A DNA stretch of 57,294 nt, taken from the NCBI RefSeq assembly GCF_001544535.1, contig NZ_FCON02000044.1:1-57294 (forward strand), in the 5' to 3' direction. Within the stretch, counting starts at the first letter, position 1. Each line of letters starts with the position of its first letter. The notes below the pieces were generated by a model that saw nothing but the letters and a program-made list of their open reading frames with translations, made no database searches and was not told where the DNA came from. Below are positions 33,590 through 42,176 of this stretch, piece by piece. A program made the position numbers and the translations under genes. The DNA is from Caballeronia choica (GTDB taxonomy: Bacteria; Pseudomonadota; Gammaproteobacteria; Burkholderiales; Burkholderiaceae).

Positions 33590-34237
33590 TCAGGACGAAA
33601 CCGCCGGCGCGGCTCGACGGGCCGGCTTGCGCGTCGTCGCGGGTTTGACGCCCTCGAAGAACATGCTGCAGATCTGGTCCGCCACATGCTCCAGCGAGCC
33701 TTTGCGCGGGTTGAACCAACCCTGCACCGAGTTGATGGGACCGAGCAGCATCACGCGACACAGCGCGAGATCGAGTTCGGGACGCACCAGCCGTTCCGCC
33801 CGCAAGTCCTCGAGCAAGCTCATCCACAATTGCTGGTTTTGCTCGTGGCGCTTCACCTGCCGCTCTCTCGCCTTGTCCGGCAACTGGGTCAGGAGTCGTC
33901 CGTGCGCCAGCGCGTAGTCGCCGAACTTGATCAGCGCACTCATCTGCCCGAGGACGGCGGCCTTGAACCGGGCCTCCGAACCCGCGTCCGACGGCACGGC
34001 GTCGACATGCTCGCGGATGTGCTGAACGATACTGTCTCCGCCGTGCGCCACGACGACTTCGACGAGTTCTTCCTTCGACGCGAAGTGATAGTAAATGCTG
34101 GCGGCCTCGATGCCGGCCTGATCCGCGATGGACCGCATCGTCGTCGCCGTGTACCCCTGCGTGGCGAACGAACGCGCTGCCAGTTGCAAGAGGGTCTCGC
34201 GCATATCCACGCTGGAGTTGACGTTTCGCTTGCCCAC
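33590..34237 (-). CDS. TetR family transcriptional regulator
   Basis: A 215-residue TetR protein. The helix-turn-helix is at residues ~12-58 (LLQLAARSFATQGYTATTMR, ADQAGIEAASIYYHFASKEE). The ligand domain is helical and ends in a basic, Ala-rich tail (TTRKPARRAAPAVSS). It lies between the hydrolase and crotonase genes. CTAACGTTAG in front of the CitE-like operon is a candidate operator. A role in sensing an acyl-CoA is plausible for this family but not shown. Confidence 0.92.
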   Translation of the reverse strand: MGKRNVNSSVDMRETLLQLAARSFATQGYTATTMRSIADQAGIEAASIYYHFASKEELVEVVVAHGGDSIVQHIREHVDAVPSDAGSEARFKAAVLGQMSALIKFGDYALAHGRLLTQLPDKARERQVKRHEQNQQLWMSLLEDLRAERLVRPELDLALCRVMLLGPINSVQGWFNPRKGSLEHVADQICSMFFEGVKPATTRKPARRAAPAVSS

Positions 34238-34461
34238 GGATTGGTATCGAGTGATTGATTGGAAGACTGTGATTGTTTGCGGCCTTGATCGCGAAAGGTT
34301 ATCCCATTTTCGCAGGGCAAGCTAGCCAGCGGCGAGCGCAGCGCGCCTCGCTCCAACGCACGCACTCTGGTTGCGCTAACTTTCAGTCTATCCGCTCTGA
34401 CTGGACGCATCGGCAGACTCGACGCCGCCATCGCCGCCATCGTCGGATCGAGGACGCGTCA

Positions 34462-35283
34462 TCATAAGCCTGCGCCCTGAGGCAACCTCGCAGACGGAAA
34501 ATCCGCTGGACGTTTCGCACGGATCGCATCCACGCCTTCGCGTGCATCCGGGCCGAGGAAGCACATCATCTCCAGCGCGAGCGAGTTGTCGAAGATCGGA
34601 CCGGCCGCCCGCATCCAGTTGCTGAGCGATTTCTTGGTCGCCCGGATCGCCGCCTGGCTGCCGCGCGCCAGTTGCGCGGCCACTTCCAGCGCGCGCCCGA
34701 GCAGACGCTCACGCGGCTCGCACAGGCTCACCAGACCGATGCGCTCAGCTTCGCGACCGTCGATGAACTCGGCCGTCATCAGATAGTACTTGGCCTTCGC
34801 GACGCCGCACAGAAGCGGCCATACGATCGCCGCATGGTCGCCCGCGCTCACGCCGATGCGAACGTGTCCATCGGTCAGGCGGGCTTCCTCCGCGATGATG
34901 CTGATGTCGGCGAGCAACGCGACGGCAAGGCCCGCACCGACTGCCGTACCGTTGATCGCGGAGATGATCGGCTTGTCGCAGGCGAGCATGTTGTAGACGA
35001 TATCGGAAGCTTCACGCATGACGACATCCACCTTCGCCGGATCGCCGACCATGCTGTCCACCAGCGCGAGATCGCCGCCCGCTGAGAACGCCCGGTCGCC
35101 CGCCCCTGTCACGACGATGACCTTCGTCATCGGATCGTTCTGCACGACGCCCCATAGCTGGGTCAGTTCCCAGTGCAACCGCGCGTTGGTGGCGTTCATG
35201 GCTTCCGGTCGATTGAGCGTGGCAAGCAGCACACCATCGGGATGGCGGTCGAAGCGGATGAATTCGAAGTCTTCGTATTTCAT
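34462..35283 (-). CDS. Enoyl-CoA hydratase/isomerase family protein (atypical active site)
   Basis: A 273-residue crotonase-fold protein starting [17 protein letters not shown]. The oxyanion regions are [11 protein letters not shown] and [17 protein letters not shown]. Neither hydratase Glu is present: GAGLA replaces GGGCE, and LTDGHVRIG replaces the QPE segment. [13 protein letters not shown] offers an Asp and a His instead. It is therefore likely a different crotonase activity (isomerase, dehalogenase, C-C bond enzyme or hydrolase). Bipartite element copy 7 lies 58 bp upstream. Confidence 0.85.
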   Translation of the reverse strand: MKYEDFEFIRFDRHPDGVLLATLNRPEAMNATNARLHWELTQLWGVVQNDPMTKVIVVTGAGDRAFSAGGDLALVDSMVGDPAKVDVVMREASDIVYNMLACDKPIISAINGTAVGAGLAVALLADISIIAEEARLTDGHVRIGVSAGDHAAIVWPLLCGVAKAKYYLMTAEFIDGREAERIGLVSLCEPRERLLGRALEVAAQLARGSQAAIRATKKSLSNWMRAAGPIFDNSLALEMMCFLGPDAREGVDAIRAKRPADFPSARLPQGAGL

Positions 35284-35340
35284 GGGGACGTCGCAAGGGT
35301 TCGTGGTCAAAGATGCATGCTCGCGAGGCGGAGGGGAAGC

Positions 35341-35370
35341 GTCAACGATTCGCTTGCGAGTGTTCCGTAC
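35341..35370 (-). promoter_or_regulatory. Bipartite element GTACGGAAC-N16-TTGAC, copy 7
   Basis: GTACGGAAC (35370-35362, in CCAAAGTACGGAAC) and TTGAC (35345-35341, in TCGTTGACG) on the minus strand, 58 bp before the crotonase start codon. Confidence 0.7.
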
Positions 35371-35534
35371 TTTGGTTCCTGCGTTATTTCGTCTGGGCGC
35401 CGGCTTGCGTGCCGTCGAACCGCCTTGCCGCTCTTCACAGCGCCAACGCAAAGCATGCATGTCCGCATGAATCACTTAAGCGACGATCGCACTTCGTACG
35501 TTTTCCGAAGAGATCGCCGATACCTGCACCCGTA

Positions 35535-35543
35535 GTACGGAAC
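35535..35543 (+). promoter_or_regulatory. Single GTACGGAAC box before the porin unit
   Basis: Points right toward the porin and its leader frame. TTGCT (35560-35564) stands where the other copies have TTGAC, and TCCAAT follows 17 bp after TTGCTC. It is probably a weaker member of the same class. Confidence 0.5.
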
Positions 35544-35593
35544 ATGTCATTGCGATCTATTGCTCCATCGCCGTCTCCACGATCCAATGGCCG

Positions 35594-35766
35594 AATAAAT
35601 CAATAGAACCGTGGAGACACCCTATGTTATGCCAACCAATTCACGACCATCGTCCGACGGGTTATCGCGCGCCCTCACGCAGCCGTCCTTCACGCATCTT
35701 TGCCATAGTCGCCAGATTTTTTTCGCAGTTCGCAGCAACCGATGGTCCGACCAATAAATCAATGGA
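35594..35766 (+). repeat. Direct repeat AATAAATCAAT(A/G)GA in the porin leader
   Basis: AATAAATCAATAGA at 35594-35607 and AATAAATCAATGGA at 35753-35766 match at 13 of 14 positions. Each lies shortly before a start codon (35624 and 35776), so a leader segment may have been duplicated. Confidence 0.55.
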
Positions 35767-35779
35767 GATCGTTCGATGA
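35624..35779 (+). CDS. Possible leader peptide coupled to the porin
   Basis: A 51-codon frame beginning MLCQPIHDHRPTG, with GGAG seven bases before its ATG. Its stop overlaps the porin start as ATGA. The peptide is basic and His/Arg-rich at first, then contains IFAIVARFFSQF. The arrangement suggests translational coupling or an upstream regulatory frame. The composition is not clearly that of a folded protein, so it may be a regulatory frame only. Confidence 0.4.
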   Translation: MLCQPIHDHRPTGYRAPSRSRPSRIFAIVARFFSQFAATDGPTNKSMEIVR

Positions 35780-36957
35780 AGAAGTCTTTTGCGTTTTGGG
35801 TGCTGCTCGGAATGGCGAGCGGTGCCGCTTACGGGCAAAGCAGTGTGAAGCTCTACGGCCTTATCGACGAGGGCGTCAACTACAACAGCAATGCGGGCGG
35901 CAAGCGGCTCTACAACCTGTCGAGCGGTGAGCTGCAAGGCAGCCGCTGGGGTCTGCGTGGAACGGAAGACCTGGGTGGCGGACTCGCCGCGCTCTTCGTT
36001 CTCGAGAACGGCTTCGACGTGAATACCGGCAAGCTCGGCCAAGGCGGACTGGAGTTCGGGCGGCAGGCGTATGTCGGACTGTCGAGTCCCTATGGAACCG
36101 CGACGTTCGGGCGCCAATACGACTCGGTCGTCGACTATCTGGGCCCGCTCGAAGTCGGCGATCAATGGGGCGGCTATATTGCGGCCCATCCTTCCGACAG
36201 CGACAACTTCAACAACACCAACCGCACCAATAACGCGATCAAGTACACGAGCCCCACCCTCGCGGGCTTCACCTTCGGCGGCGTGTACGCATTGAGCGGA
36301 ATCGCGGGCAGCGTGGGACGCAATCAGATCTGGTCGCTTGGCGCAGGTTACTCGAACGGGCCGGTCGTCGCGGGCGTCGGATATCTCAACGTGCGCAATC
36401 CCAACACGTCGTTCTATGGCGCGGGGGGAACCGTCGCTCCGGTGACGGGTGGCGTGCCCGGCTCGAATTTCGGCGCATCGCCGGTCATTTCGGGCTATGC
36501 GTCCGCGCGGTCGCTGCAGGTGATCGGCACCGGCGCGGCCTACACGTTCGGGGCCGCGACGCTCGGCGCGACCTACTCGAACACGCAATTCCGAAACCTC
36601 GGCGACCCGACTTCGGGTCCGGTTCCCGCTGGCGGCATCGGCGGCACGGCGACCTTCAACAACGTCGAAGTCAACTTCAAGTATCAGATCACGCCGGCTC
36701 TCGTTGCCGGTGCGGCGTATGTCTACACGAAGAACGACGGCGCGGATGGTTCCAGCGGCGCCAAATACCACCAGGTCTCCGTCGGCGCCGACTACTTTCT
36801 GTCCAAGCGAACCGATGTCTACCTGGTTGCCACGTATCAGAAGGCAAGCGGGACCGATTCCACGGGCAAGGAAGCAGTCGCTTCGATCAATCAGTTGACA
36901 CCTTCGACCTCGAATCATCAGACTGCCGTGCGGCTCGGCATTCGCCACAAGTTCTGA
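35776..36957 (+). CDS. Gram-negative porin (betaproteobacterial trimeric type)
   Basis: A 393-residue outer-membrane beta-barrel. The signal peptide MKKSFAFWVLLGMASGAAYG ends before QSSVKLYGLIDEG, the usual mature start. GSRWGLRGTEDLGGGLAALF is the porin signature, and the C-terminal GIRHKF ends in the Phe needed for BAM recognition. Strands alternate polar and apolar residues. It is co-located with CoA-ester catabolic genes and a GTACGGAAC box, so it may admit the substrate of this region. Confidence 0.95.
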   Translation: MKKSFAFWVLLGMASGAAYGQSSVKLYGLIDEGVNYNSNAGGKRLYNLSSGELQGSRWGLRGTEDLGGGLAALFVLENGFDVNTGKLGQGGLEFGRQAYVGLSSPYGTATFGRQYDSVVDYLGPLEVGDQWGGYIAAHPSDSDNFNNTNRTNNAIKYTSPTLAGFTFGGVYALSGIAGSVGRNQIWSLGAGYSNGPVVAGVGYLNVRNPNTSFYGAGGTVAPVTGGVPGSNFGASPVISGYASARSLQVIGTGAAYTFGAATLGATYSNTQFRNLGDPTSGPVPAGGIGGTATFNNVEVNFKYQITPALVAGAAYVYTKNDGADGSSGAKYHQVSVGADYFLSKRTDVYLVATYQKASGTDSTGKEAVASINQLTPSTSNHQTAVRLGIRHKF

Positions 36958-36980
36958 CGGACGGGGCGCACTCAGGGCTT

Positions 36981-37016
36981 CCAAAAACAAAAGCGCCGCT
37001 GCATTCGCAGCGGCGC
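36981..37016 (-). terminator. Intrinsic terminator of the SDR gene
   Basis: Arms GCGCCGCTGC and GCAGCGGCGC around ATTC (36993-37016), followed on the minus strand by TTTTGTTTTTGG. It serves the SDR gene ending at 37049 and may also slow porin read-through on the plus strand. Confidence 0.85.
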
Positions 37017-37048
37017 CGACAAAACCTGCTGTCCCGTGCAGAGACAAA

Positions 37049-37906
37049 TCAAGCCGGAAAATCGGTCGACCGCGACAGTTCCTTCCACGTTTCGGTTTCC
37101 GCGGCGACATACGCGTTCTTGTCGGCGATGGCCTTCAGCGTGTCCGTGCCGAGCGGAAGACGCAGAGGCGGCGCTTCTGCATCGGCGAGCGTGACGAGGG
37201 CCGTCGCCAGCTTCTCCGGATCGCCCGGCTGGTTGTGGTTCATCCCAACCGCAAAGCGGCGCACATTGCCCGAGGTCTCGTCATAGTCGGCGATGATCTG
37301 CTTGCCGACGACGAGCGACGACGCATCCAGGAAATCCGTCCTGAAGTACCCCGGCTCGACGACCGTCGCATGGATGCCAAGCGGCTTCAGTTCCGCATGC
37401 AACGACTCCGTGATGCCCTCGACGGCGAACTTCGTCGAGCTGTACACGCCAAACCCCGCTCCCGCCCGGTAGCCGCCAATCGACGACATGTTGACCACAT
37501 GTCCCGAGCGCTGTGCACGCATGACCGGCAAGACGGCGCGCGTCACGTTGAGCAATCCGAAGACGTTGGTGTCGTACATGCGGCGGACGTCGGCGTCGCT
37601 CGATTCCTCGACGGCCGCGAGCAGCCCGAAGCCGGCGTTGTTGACCAGCACGTCGATGCGGCCGAACTTCGCGAGCGCAGCCTCGACAGCCGCCTTCGCT
37701 TGCGCTTCGTCGGTCACGTCGAGTGCGACGGGCAGCAACGCGTCCGACTCGCCCAGCCGCTCGGTGATCGCGGCGACATTGCGGCCAGCCGCAACTACCG
37801 CGTTGCCATCAGCCAGCGCGGCGTGCGCGATCAGCGCGCCAAGGCCGCGCGATGCGCCCGTGATGAACCAGACGCGCTTGAATTGCTGTTTCGTAACGTT
37901 GTTCAT
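37049..37906 (-). CDS. SDR family oxidoreductase
   Basis: A 285-residue classical SDR. VWFITGASRGLGALIAHAAL binds NAD(P), VLVNNAGFGLL is the central motif, NMSSIGG holds the catalytic Ser, and GVYSSTKFAVEGI the Tyr and Lys. The ATG at 37906 has a GGGGGAAA site; a longer frame upstream is not supported. It is divergent from a LysR gene, a common pair for stress- or xenobiotic-linked SDRs. Substrate unknown. Confidence 0.92.
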   Translation of the reverse strand: MNNVTKQQFKRVWFITGASRGLGALIAHAALADGNAVVAAGRNVAAITERLGESDALLPVALDVTDEAQAKAAVEAALAKFGRIDVLVNNAGFGLLAAVEESSDADVRRMYDTNVFGLLNVTRAVLPVMRAQRSGHVVNMSSIGGYRAGAGFGVYSSTKFAVEGITESLHAELKPLGIHATVVEPGYFRTDFLDASSLVVGKQIIADYDETSGNVRRFAVGMNHNQPGDPEKLATALVTLADAEAPPLRLPLGTDTLKAIADKNAYVAAETETWKELSRSTDFPA

Positions 37907-37969
37907 GATGTTTCCCCCTGCGTTTCGTCGTGAAAGTGAATGAATCATAGGACAGCGGATTCGCCCGAA

Positions 37970-37987
37970 CTAGCCGCAAATTGCTAG
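37970..37987. promoter_or_regulatory. Inverted repeat in the SDR/LysR divergent promoter
   Basis: CTAGC and GCTAG frame CGCAAATT, with an inner near-palindrome GCAAATTGC. The position, 40 bp before the LysR start and 64 bp before the SDR start, suits a LysR binding site. Confidence 0.45.
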
Positions 37988-38026
37988 ACTGATAATCAAC
38001 TTTTATTTGCGAATCGGGAAGGTTCG

Positions 38027-38980
38027 ATGAACGAGGTCCGTGCGATTTCGATCTTTGTCCGCGCCGCGACGCTGGGCAACTTGCGCAAGGCGGCCGTCGA
38101 CCAGGGCATCTCGCCCCAGGCGGCCAGTCATGCGGTGATGCAACTGGAAAAGACGCTCGGCGTGCGGTTGTTTCATCGCACGACGCGCAAGCTGAGCCTC
38201 ACCGAAGAGGGGCAACGACTGCTACATAGCGTGGAACCTGCGCTGGCGACGCTGGCATCCGCACTGGACGACGCGCGCCGCTCGAAAGAGGAAGTCGCCG
38301 GTCCGCTACGGGTGAGCGCGCCGGCGGCGCTCGGGCGCACGGTGCTGTGGCCGTCCATCCTCGAATTCGCGGCGCTGCATCCGGCCGTGCAACTGGACGT
38401 GCGCTTCGACGACCACTTCACCGACCTCGTCGCCGATCGCGCCGACGTCGGGTTTCGCGGCGGGTCGCCGCCTGCGGGCGGTGCGATCGCGCGGCGGCTG
38501 TTGCCGATTCAACTGATCGTCTGCGCGTCGCCGGATTACATCGAGCGCCACGGTGTGCCGAAGTCCGTCGACGATCTCGACGCGCATCGCTGCAGCGGAT
38601 ACCAGCGCGCGAACACCGGCAAGCAGGCGCCATGGGAGTTCCTGATCGGCAACGAGATCGAGTACCGCGAGATCGCGACGACGCTGTGCACGAACGATAT
38701 CGACGCGGAGACGGAAGCCGTCCTCGCCGGGCTGGCGATCGGCCAGCTTGGAAGCTTTTCGGCGGTCTCGCATATTCGCAGCGGACGGCTCGTGCCATTG
38801 CTCACGCAGCACATGACCCAGCGCGAGTCCATCTACGTTTACTACCGACATCGGACCGAGCAGCCGCTGCGCGTGAGAACCTTTATCGACTTCATGATCG
38901 CGCGGCTTGCGGACAACAAGAGCTTCTTTCTCGAGCCGTCCGATTTGCGCACGACACGGAGCACGAAACGCACACCTTGA
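38027..38980 (+). CDS. LysR family transcriptional regulator
   Basis: A 317-residue LysR protein. The helix-turn-helix is LRKAAVDQGISPQAASHAVM with LGVRLFHRTTRKLSLTEEG. The effector domain begins GPLRVSAPAALGRTVLWPS. It is divergently transcribed from the SDR gene and probably represses or activates it through the repeat between them. Length and motifs are typical. Confidence 0.93.
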   Translation: MNEVRAISIFVRAATLGNLRKAAVDQGISPQAASHAVMQLEKTLGVRLFHRTTRKLSLTEEGQRLLHSVEPALATLASALDDARRSKEEVAGPLRVSAPAALGRTVLWPSILEFAALHPAVQLDVRFDDHFTDLVADRADVGFRGGSPPAGGAIARRLLPIQLIVCASPDYIERHGVPKSVDDLDAHRCSGYQRANTGKQAPWEFLIGNEIEYREIATTLCTNDIDAETEAVLAGLAIGQLGSFSAVSHIRSGRLVPLLTQHMTQRESIYVYYRHRTEQPLRVRTFIDFMIARLADNKSFFLEPSDLRTTRSTKRTP

Positions 38981-39038
38981 ACGCAAGCGGGATGGTCCGC
39001 CAGAGGCTTGCATGACCCGACGAACGCCAAACGGACAT

Positions 39039-40772
39039 TCACCGCCCCGCGGCGAGGAGGCTGTGAATCTGCGCGACCACCGCCGCACCTTCGCCAACCG
39101 CCGACGCGACGCGCTTGGTCGATCCCGAGCGAACGTCGCCGATGGCGAAGACACCCTTGACGCTCGTCTGCAAAGGCAGCGACGGCACGCCAAGTCCGGC
39201 AGCGTCGCCGCCTGTCAATACGAACCCCTTGTCGTCGAGCGACACCCCGCATGTCTTGAGCCAGCCGGTGTTCGGCTCGGCGCCGATGAATACGAACAGA
39301 TGATGCGTCGTCATGCTTGCCTCGACACCATCGGCATCGCGATAATGCACGCGCTCGAGACGCGCATCGCCCTCGAGCGCAGTGAGCTCCATCCGCGCAT
39401 GAAGCGTCACGTTCGGCAGCGCCGCGATACGTTCGGTCAGGTAGTGAGACATGCTGTGGTCGAGGCTCGCGCCGCGAATGAACAGATGCACATGCTCGAC
39501 GTGCGATGCCAGGAACACCACCGCCTGCCCCGCCGAATTGCCGCCGCCGACCAGCAACACCGGCTCCTTGCGGCATAGCCTCGCCTCGATCGGCGTAGCC
39601 CAATAATAGACGCCCGCGCCCTCGAAGCACGCGAGGCCGGCCACGTCAGGACGCCGATACTCCGCGCCGCTCGCGATAACCACCGTGCGGGCGGTGATGC
39701 GCCGCGCATCGGCAAGCTCGACGATCGGCGGTTGCAGGTCGCAAAACAACGCCCTGACCTCGCACGGGATGCCAATATGCGCACCGAACTTCTGCGCCTG
39801 GACGAACGCGCGGCCCGCGAGGGCGTGACCCGTGATGCCGGTCGGGAAGCCCAGGTAGTTCTCGATGCGCGAACTCGTGCCGGCCTGGCCGCCGGGCGCG
39901 CGGCAGTCGAGCGCCGCGACCGACAGTCCTTCGGATGCCGCGTAGACGGCCGTCGCGAGTCCCGCGGGTCCGGCGCCGACGATCGCCACATCGTAGACGT
40001 GCAAGGGATCGAATTCGGGAATCAGTCCGAGACAGGACGCGAGTTGTCCCGCATCGGGATTTCGCAACACCGTGCCGTCCGGACAGACGACGAACGGGAA
40101 GTCGTCGGGCTGTGGCGTCAGGCGTTCGAGCAGCGCAACGGCTTCGGGGTCCTGCTCGGCATCGAGCGTCATGTTCGGAAAAGCGTTGCGGCGCAGGAAA
40201 TTCTGCAAAGCGAGCAGTCGGGCGTTGCCGGAGGAGCCGACAAGAATGACGCCTTGTCCGCGTTCGACCACGAGGACTCGCCTCAGGATCAGGGCACGCA
40301 TGATCTTCTCGCCAAGATCGGCTTCACTGATCATCATCGCGCTGAGTTCGTCGGGCCTCAGCAACACCGCTTCGACATCTTCGACGACATGCGCGTCCAC
40401 CACGGCGGGCTGATTCGAGAGCTGGGTAACGTCGGAGGTGAAGTTGCCGCGCTGCGTGTAGGTGTGAATGGTCCGCTCATGGCCCAGACCATCGCGGCCA
40501 ACTATTCGCACCACGCCCGACAGCAGGACAAACATCCCCGGGCAAAGCGTTCCCGCACGGTAGAGCAATGAACCCCTGGCGTGGCGGGAAAGGCTTCCAA
40601 AGCGGCGCACCCGTTCGATCTCGGCCGCCGTGAGAACCGGAAACATCTGCGCGTAACGCGGATGATTGCGCACGCTCGGATCGTCGGCGAACTCGCCGTC
40701 CTCGATGGGGCTCGCAGCGTGTGCCGGCTGGGGGATGGGCGTGTCGTCCTGCAGCTTCGAATCGTTGCTCAT
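39039..40772 (-). CDS. Cyclic-nucleotide-binding domain fused to a thioredoxin-reductase-like flavoprotein
   Basis: A 577-residue protein. Residues ~40-165 form a cNMP-binding beta-roll (FPVLTAAEIERVRRFG, CPGMFVLLSGVVRIVG). A thioredoxin-like linker domain follows. From about residue 265 lies a TrxB-like FAD/NAD(P)H module (VAIVGAGPAGLATAVYAA, PVLLVGGGNSAGQAVVFLA, GVFAIGDVRSGS). The redox CATC motif of real thioredoxin reductases is replaced by GVYYWATPIEARLC, so it cannot pass electrons by the usual dithiol. GGAGGAAA supports the ATG at 40772. Role unknown. Confidence 0.9.
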   Translation of the reverse strand: MSNDSKLQDDTPIPQPAHAASPIEDGEFADDPSVRNHPRYAQMFPVLTAAEIERVRRFGSLSRHARGSLLYRAGTLCPGMFVLLSGVVRIVGRDGLGHERTIHTYTQRGNFTSDVTQLSNQPAVVDAHVVEDVEAVLLRPDELSAMMISEADLGEKIMRALILRRVLVVERGQGVILVGSSGNARLLALQNFLRRNAFPNMTLDAEQDPEAVALLERLTPQPDDFPFVVCPDGTVLRNPDAGQLASCLGLIPEFDPLHVYDVAIVGAGPAGLATAVYAASEGLSVAALDCRAPGGQAGTSSRIENYLGFPTGITGHALAGRAFVQAQKFGAHIGIPCEVRALFCDLQPPIVELADARRITARTVVIASGAEYRRPDVAGLACFEGAGVYYWATPIEARLCRKEPVLLVGGGNSAGQAVVFLASHVEHVHLFIRGASLDHSMSHYLTERIAALPNVTLHARMELTALEGDARLERVHYRDADGVEASMTTHHLFVFIGAEPNTGWLKTCGVSLDDKGFVLTGGDAAGLGVPSLPLQTSVKGVFAIGDVRSGSTKRVASAVGEGAAVVAQIHSLLAAGR

Positions 40773-40942
40773 CGCGGATTTCCTCCGGCGGCTGATCGGC
40801 GCCGTCGCCGATCTGGCGACTGTCCTCCGCATGTAATGCCATTGTAAATCGGTGGTTTCGTCAGGTATGAGGTGGTATTTGCCGAGGCAGGACAGGCGCG
40901 CCCGAGTCGACTCGCGGCGCGCATGCCCATCGTTCCGCCAGC

Positions 40943-42115
40943 TCAGGTCGACAAGATAGTGACCAGCGCAACCGCTGAGTCGCCAGCCAGTTGCCCGCCA
41001 TTATTCTCGGCAAGCGCCACCTTCGCGCCCTTGCGTTGACGCGCGCCCGCCGTGCCGCGCAATTGCTGCGTCAACTCGACGATCTGCGCCACGCCCGTCG
41101 CGCCGACCGGATGCCCTCGCGACAAAAGCCCGCCGCTCGGATTCACCGAGACGCGCCCGCCGATGTCCGTATCGCCGGAGCGGATCAGCTTCGGCGCGTC
41201 GCCCGCGGCGCACAGGCCGAGGTTCTCGTAGTGGATGAGTTCGGCAGGCGCCGACGCATCGTGCAACTCGACCACATGCACGTCCGACGGACCGATGCCC
41301 GCCTCTTCGTAAGCAGCATTCGCCGCCCGCACCGCGACGAGTTCGCCCGACCCGTCCGCCTTCGCCGATACGATCGAACTGGCGCGAATGAACACGGGAC
41401 GTATGTCGTGCCTTGCCGCATAGTCCTCCGAGCAGATGAACACGGCCGCGCCGCCGTCGCCGATGGACGAGCACATGAAAAGCGTCAATGGATCGCTGAC
41501 CATCCGGCTCGCGAGCACTTCTTCGACGCTCGTCTCCTTGCGGAACTGCGCAAGCGGATTCAGCGATCCCGCACGTCGGCTCTTGACGACAACGCGCGCG
41601 AAGTCGCTCGCGTCGGCGCCGGTCTTTTCCATCCACTTGCGAGCCTTCGCCGCATAGAGATCCATGAAGAGCGAACCCGTTCCCGTGGTGACGCCTTCAG
41701 GCAGCGGCTCTTCGAGATCGACGGCCTTGGCGAACGCGCCGAACGAGATCGCCTTGTCCTCGTGAGAGAGCTTCTCGACGCCCACGACGAGCGCGGTTTC
41801 CGCCTGTCCCGAAGCCACCGAGAGCCACGCCAGGTTCAGCGCCGAACTGCCGGACGCACACGCGTTCTCGATGTTGAACATGGGCTTGCCGTCGAGACCC
41901 GTATTGCGCAGCGACGACTGCGCGCGGATCATCTCCTGCCCGGTGACGACACCCGCCGCCGCGTTGCCGAAGAACACCCGGTCGACGTCGTTCACGCTCA
42001 CGCGCGCGTCCTTCAGTGCGAGTGAAACCGCTTCTTCCGCGAGCGACTTCAGGTTGCGTTCGAGAAACTTCCCAAAGGGCGTCATGCCGACGCCGCCAAT
42101 GACTACCTTGCGCAT
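40943..42115 (-). CDS. Thiolase family protein (SCP-x/lipid-transfer type)
   Basis: A 390-residue thiolase-fold enzyme of the SCP-x branch used for branched or steroid-like acyl-CoA. MRKVVIGGVGMTPFGKFLER is the N-terminal signature, NIENACASGSSALNLAW carries the Cys, VHVVELHDASAPAEL is branch-specific, and GGLLSRGHPVGATGVAQ the His. The last catalytic Cys region of classical thiolases is replaced by ALAENNGGQLAGDSA, as usual for this branch. It lies 61 bp after the transporter gene on the same strand. Confidence 0.9.
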   Translation of the reverse strand: MRKVVIGGVGMTPFGKFLERNLKSLAEEAVSLALKDARVSVNDVDRVFFGNAAAGVVTGQEMIRAQSSLRNTGLDGKPMFNIENACASGSSALNLAWLSVASGQAETALVVGVEKLSHEDKAISFGAFAKAVDLEEPLPEGVTTGTGSLFMDLYAAKARKWMEKTGADASDFARVVVKSRRAGSLNPLAQFRKETSVEEVLASRMVSDPLTLFMCSSIGDGGAAVFICSEDYAARHDIRPVFIRASSIVSAKADGSGELVAVRAANAAYEEAGIGPSDVHVVELHDASAPAELIHYENLGLCAAGDAPKLIRSGDTDIGGRVSVNPSGGLLSRGHPVGATGVAQIVELTQQLRGTAGARQRKGAKVALAENNGGQLAGDSAVALVTILST

Positions 42116-42176
42116 TGCTGTCTCCAGTGAATGAACGTTTGAAACCTTGCGATGACGGCGCACTCGCGCCGCACGT

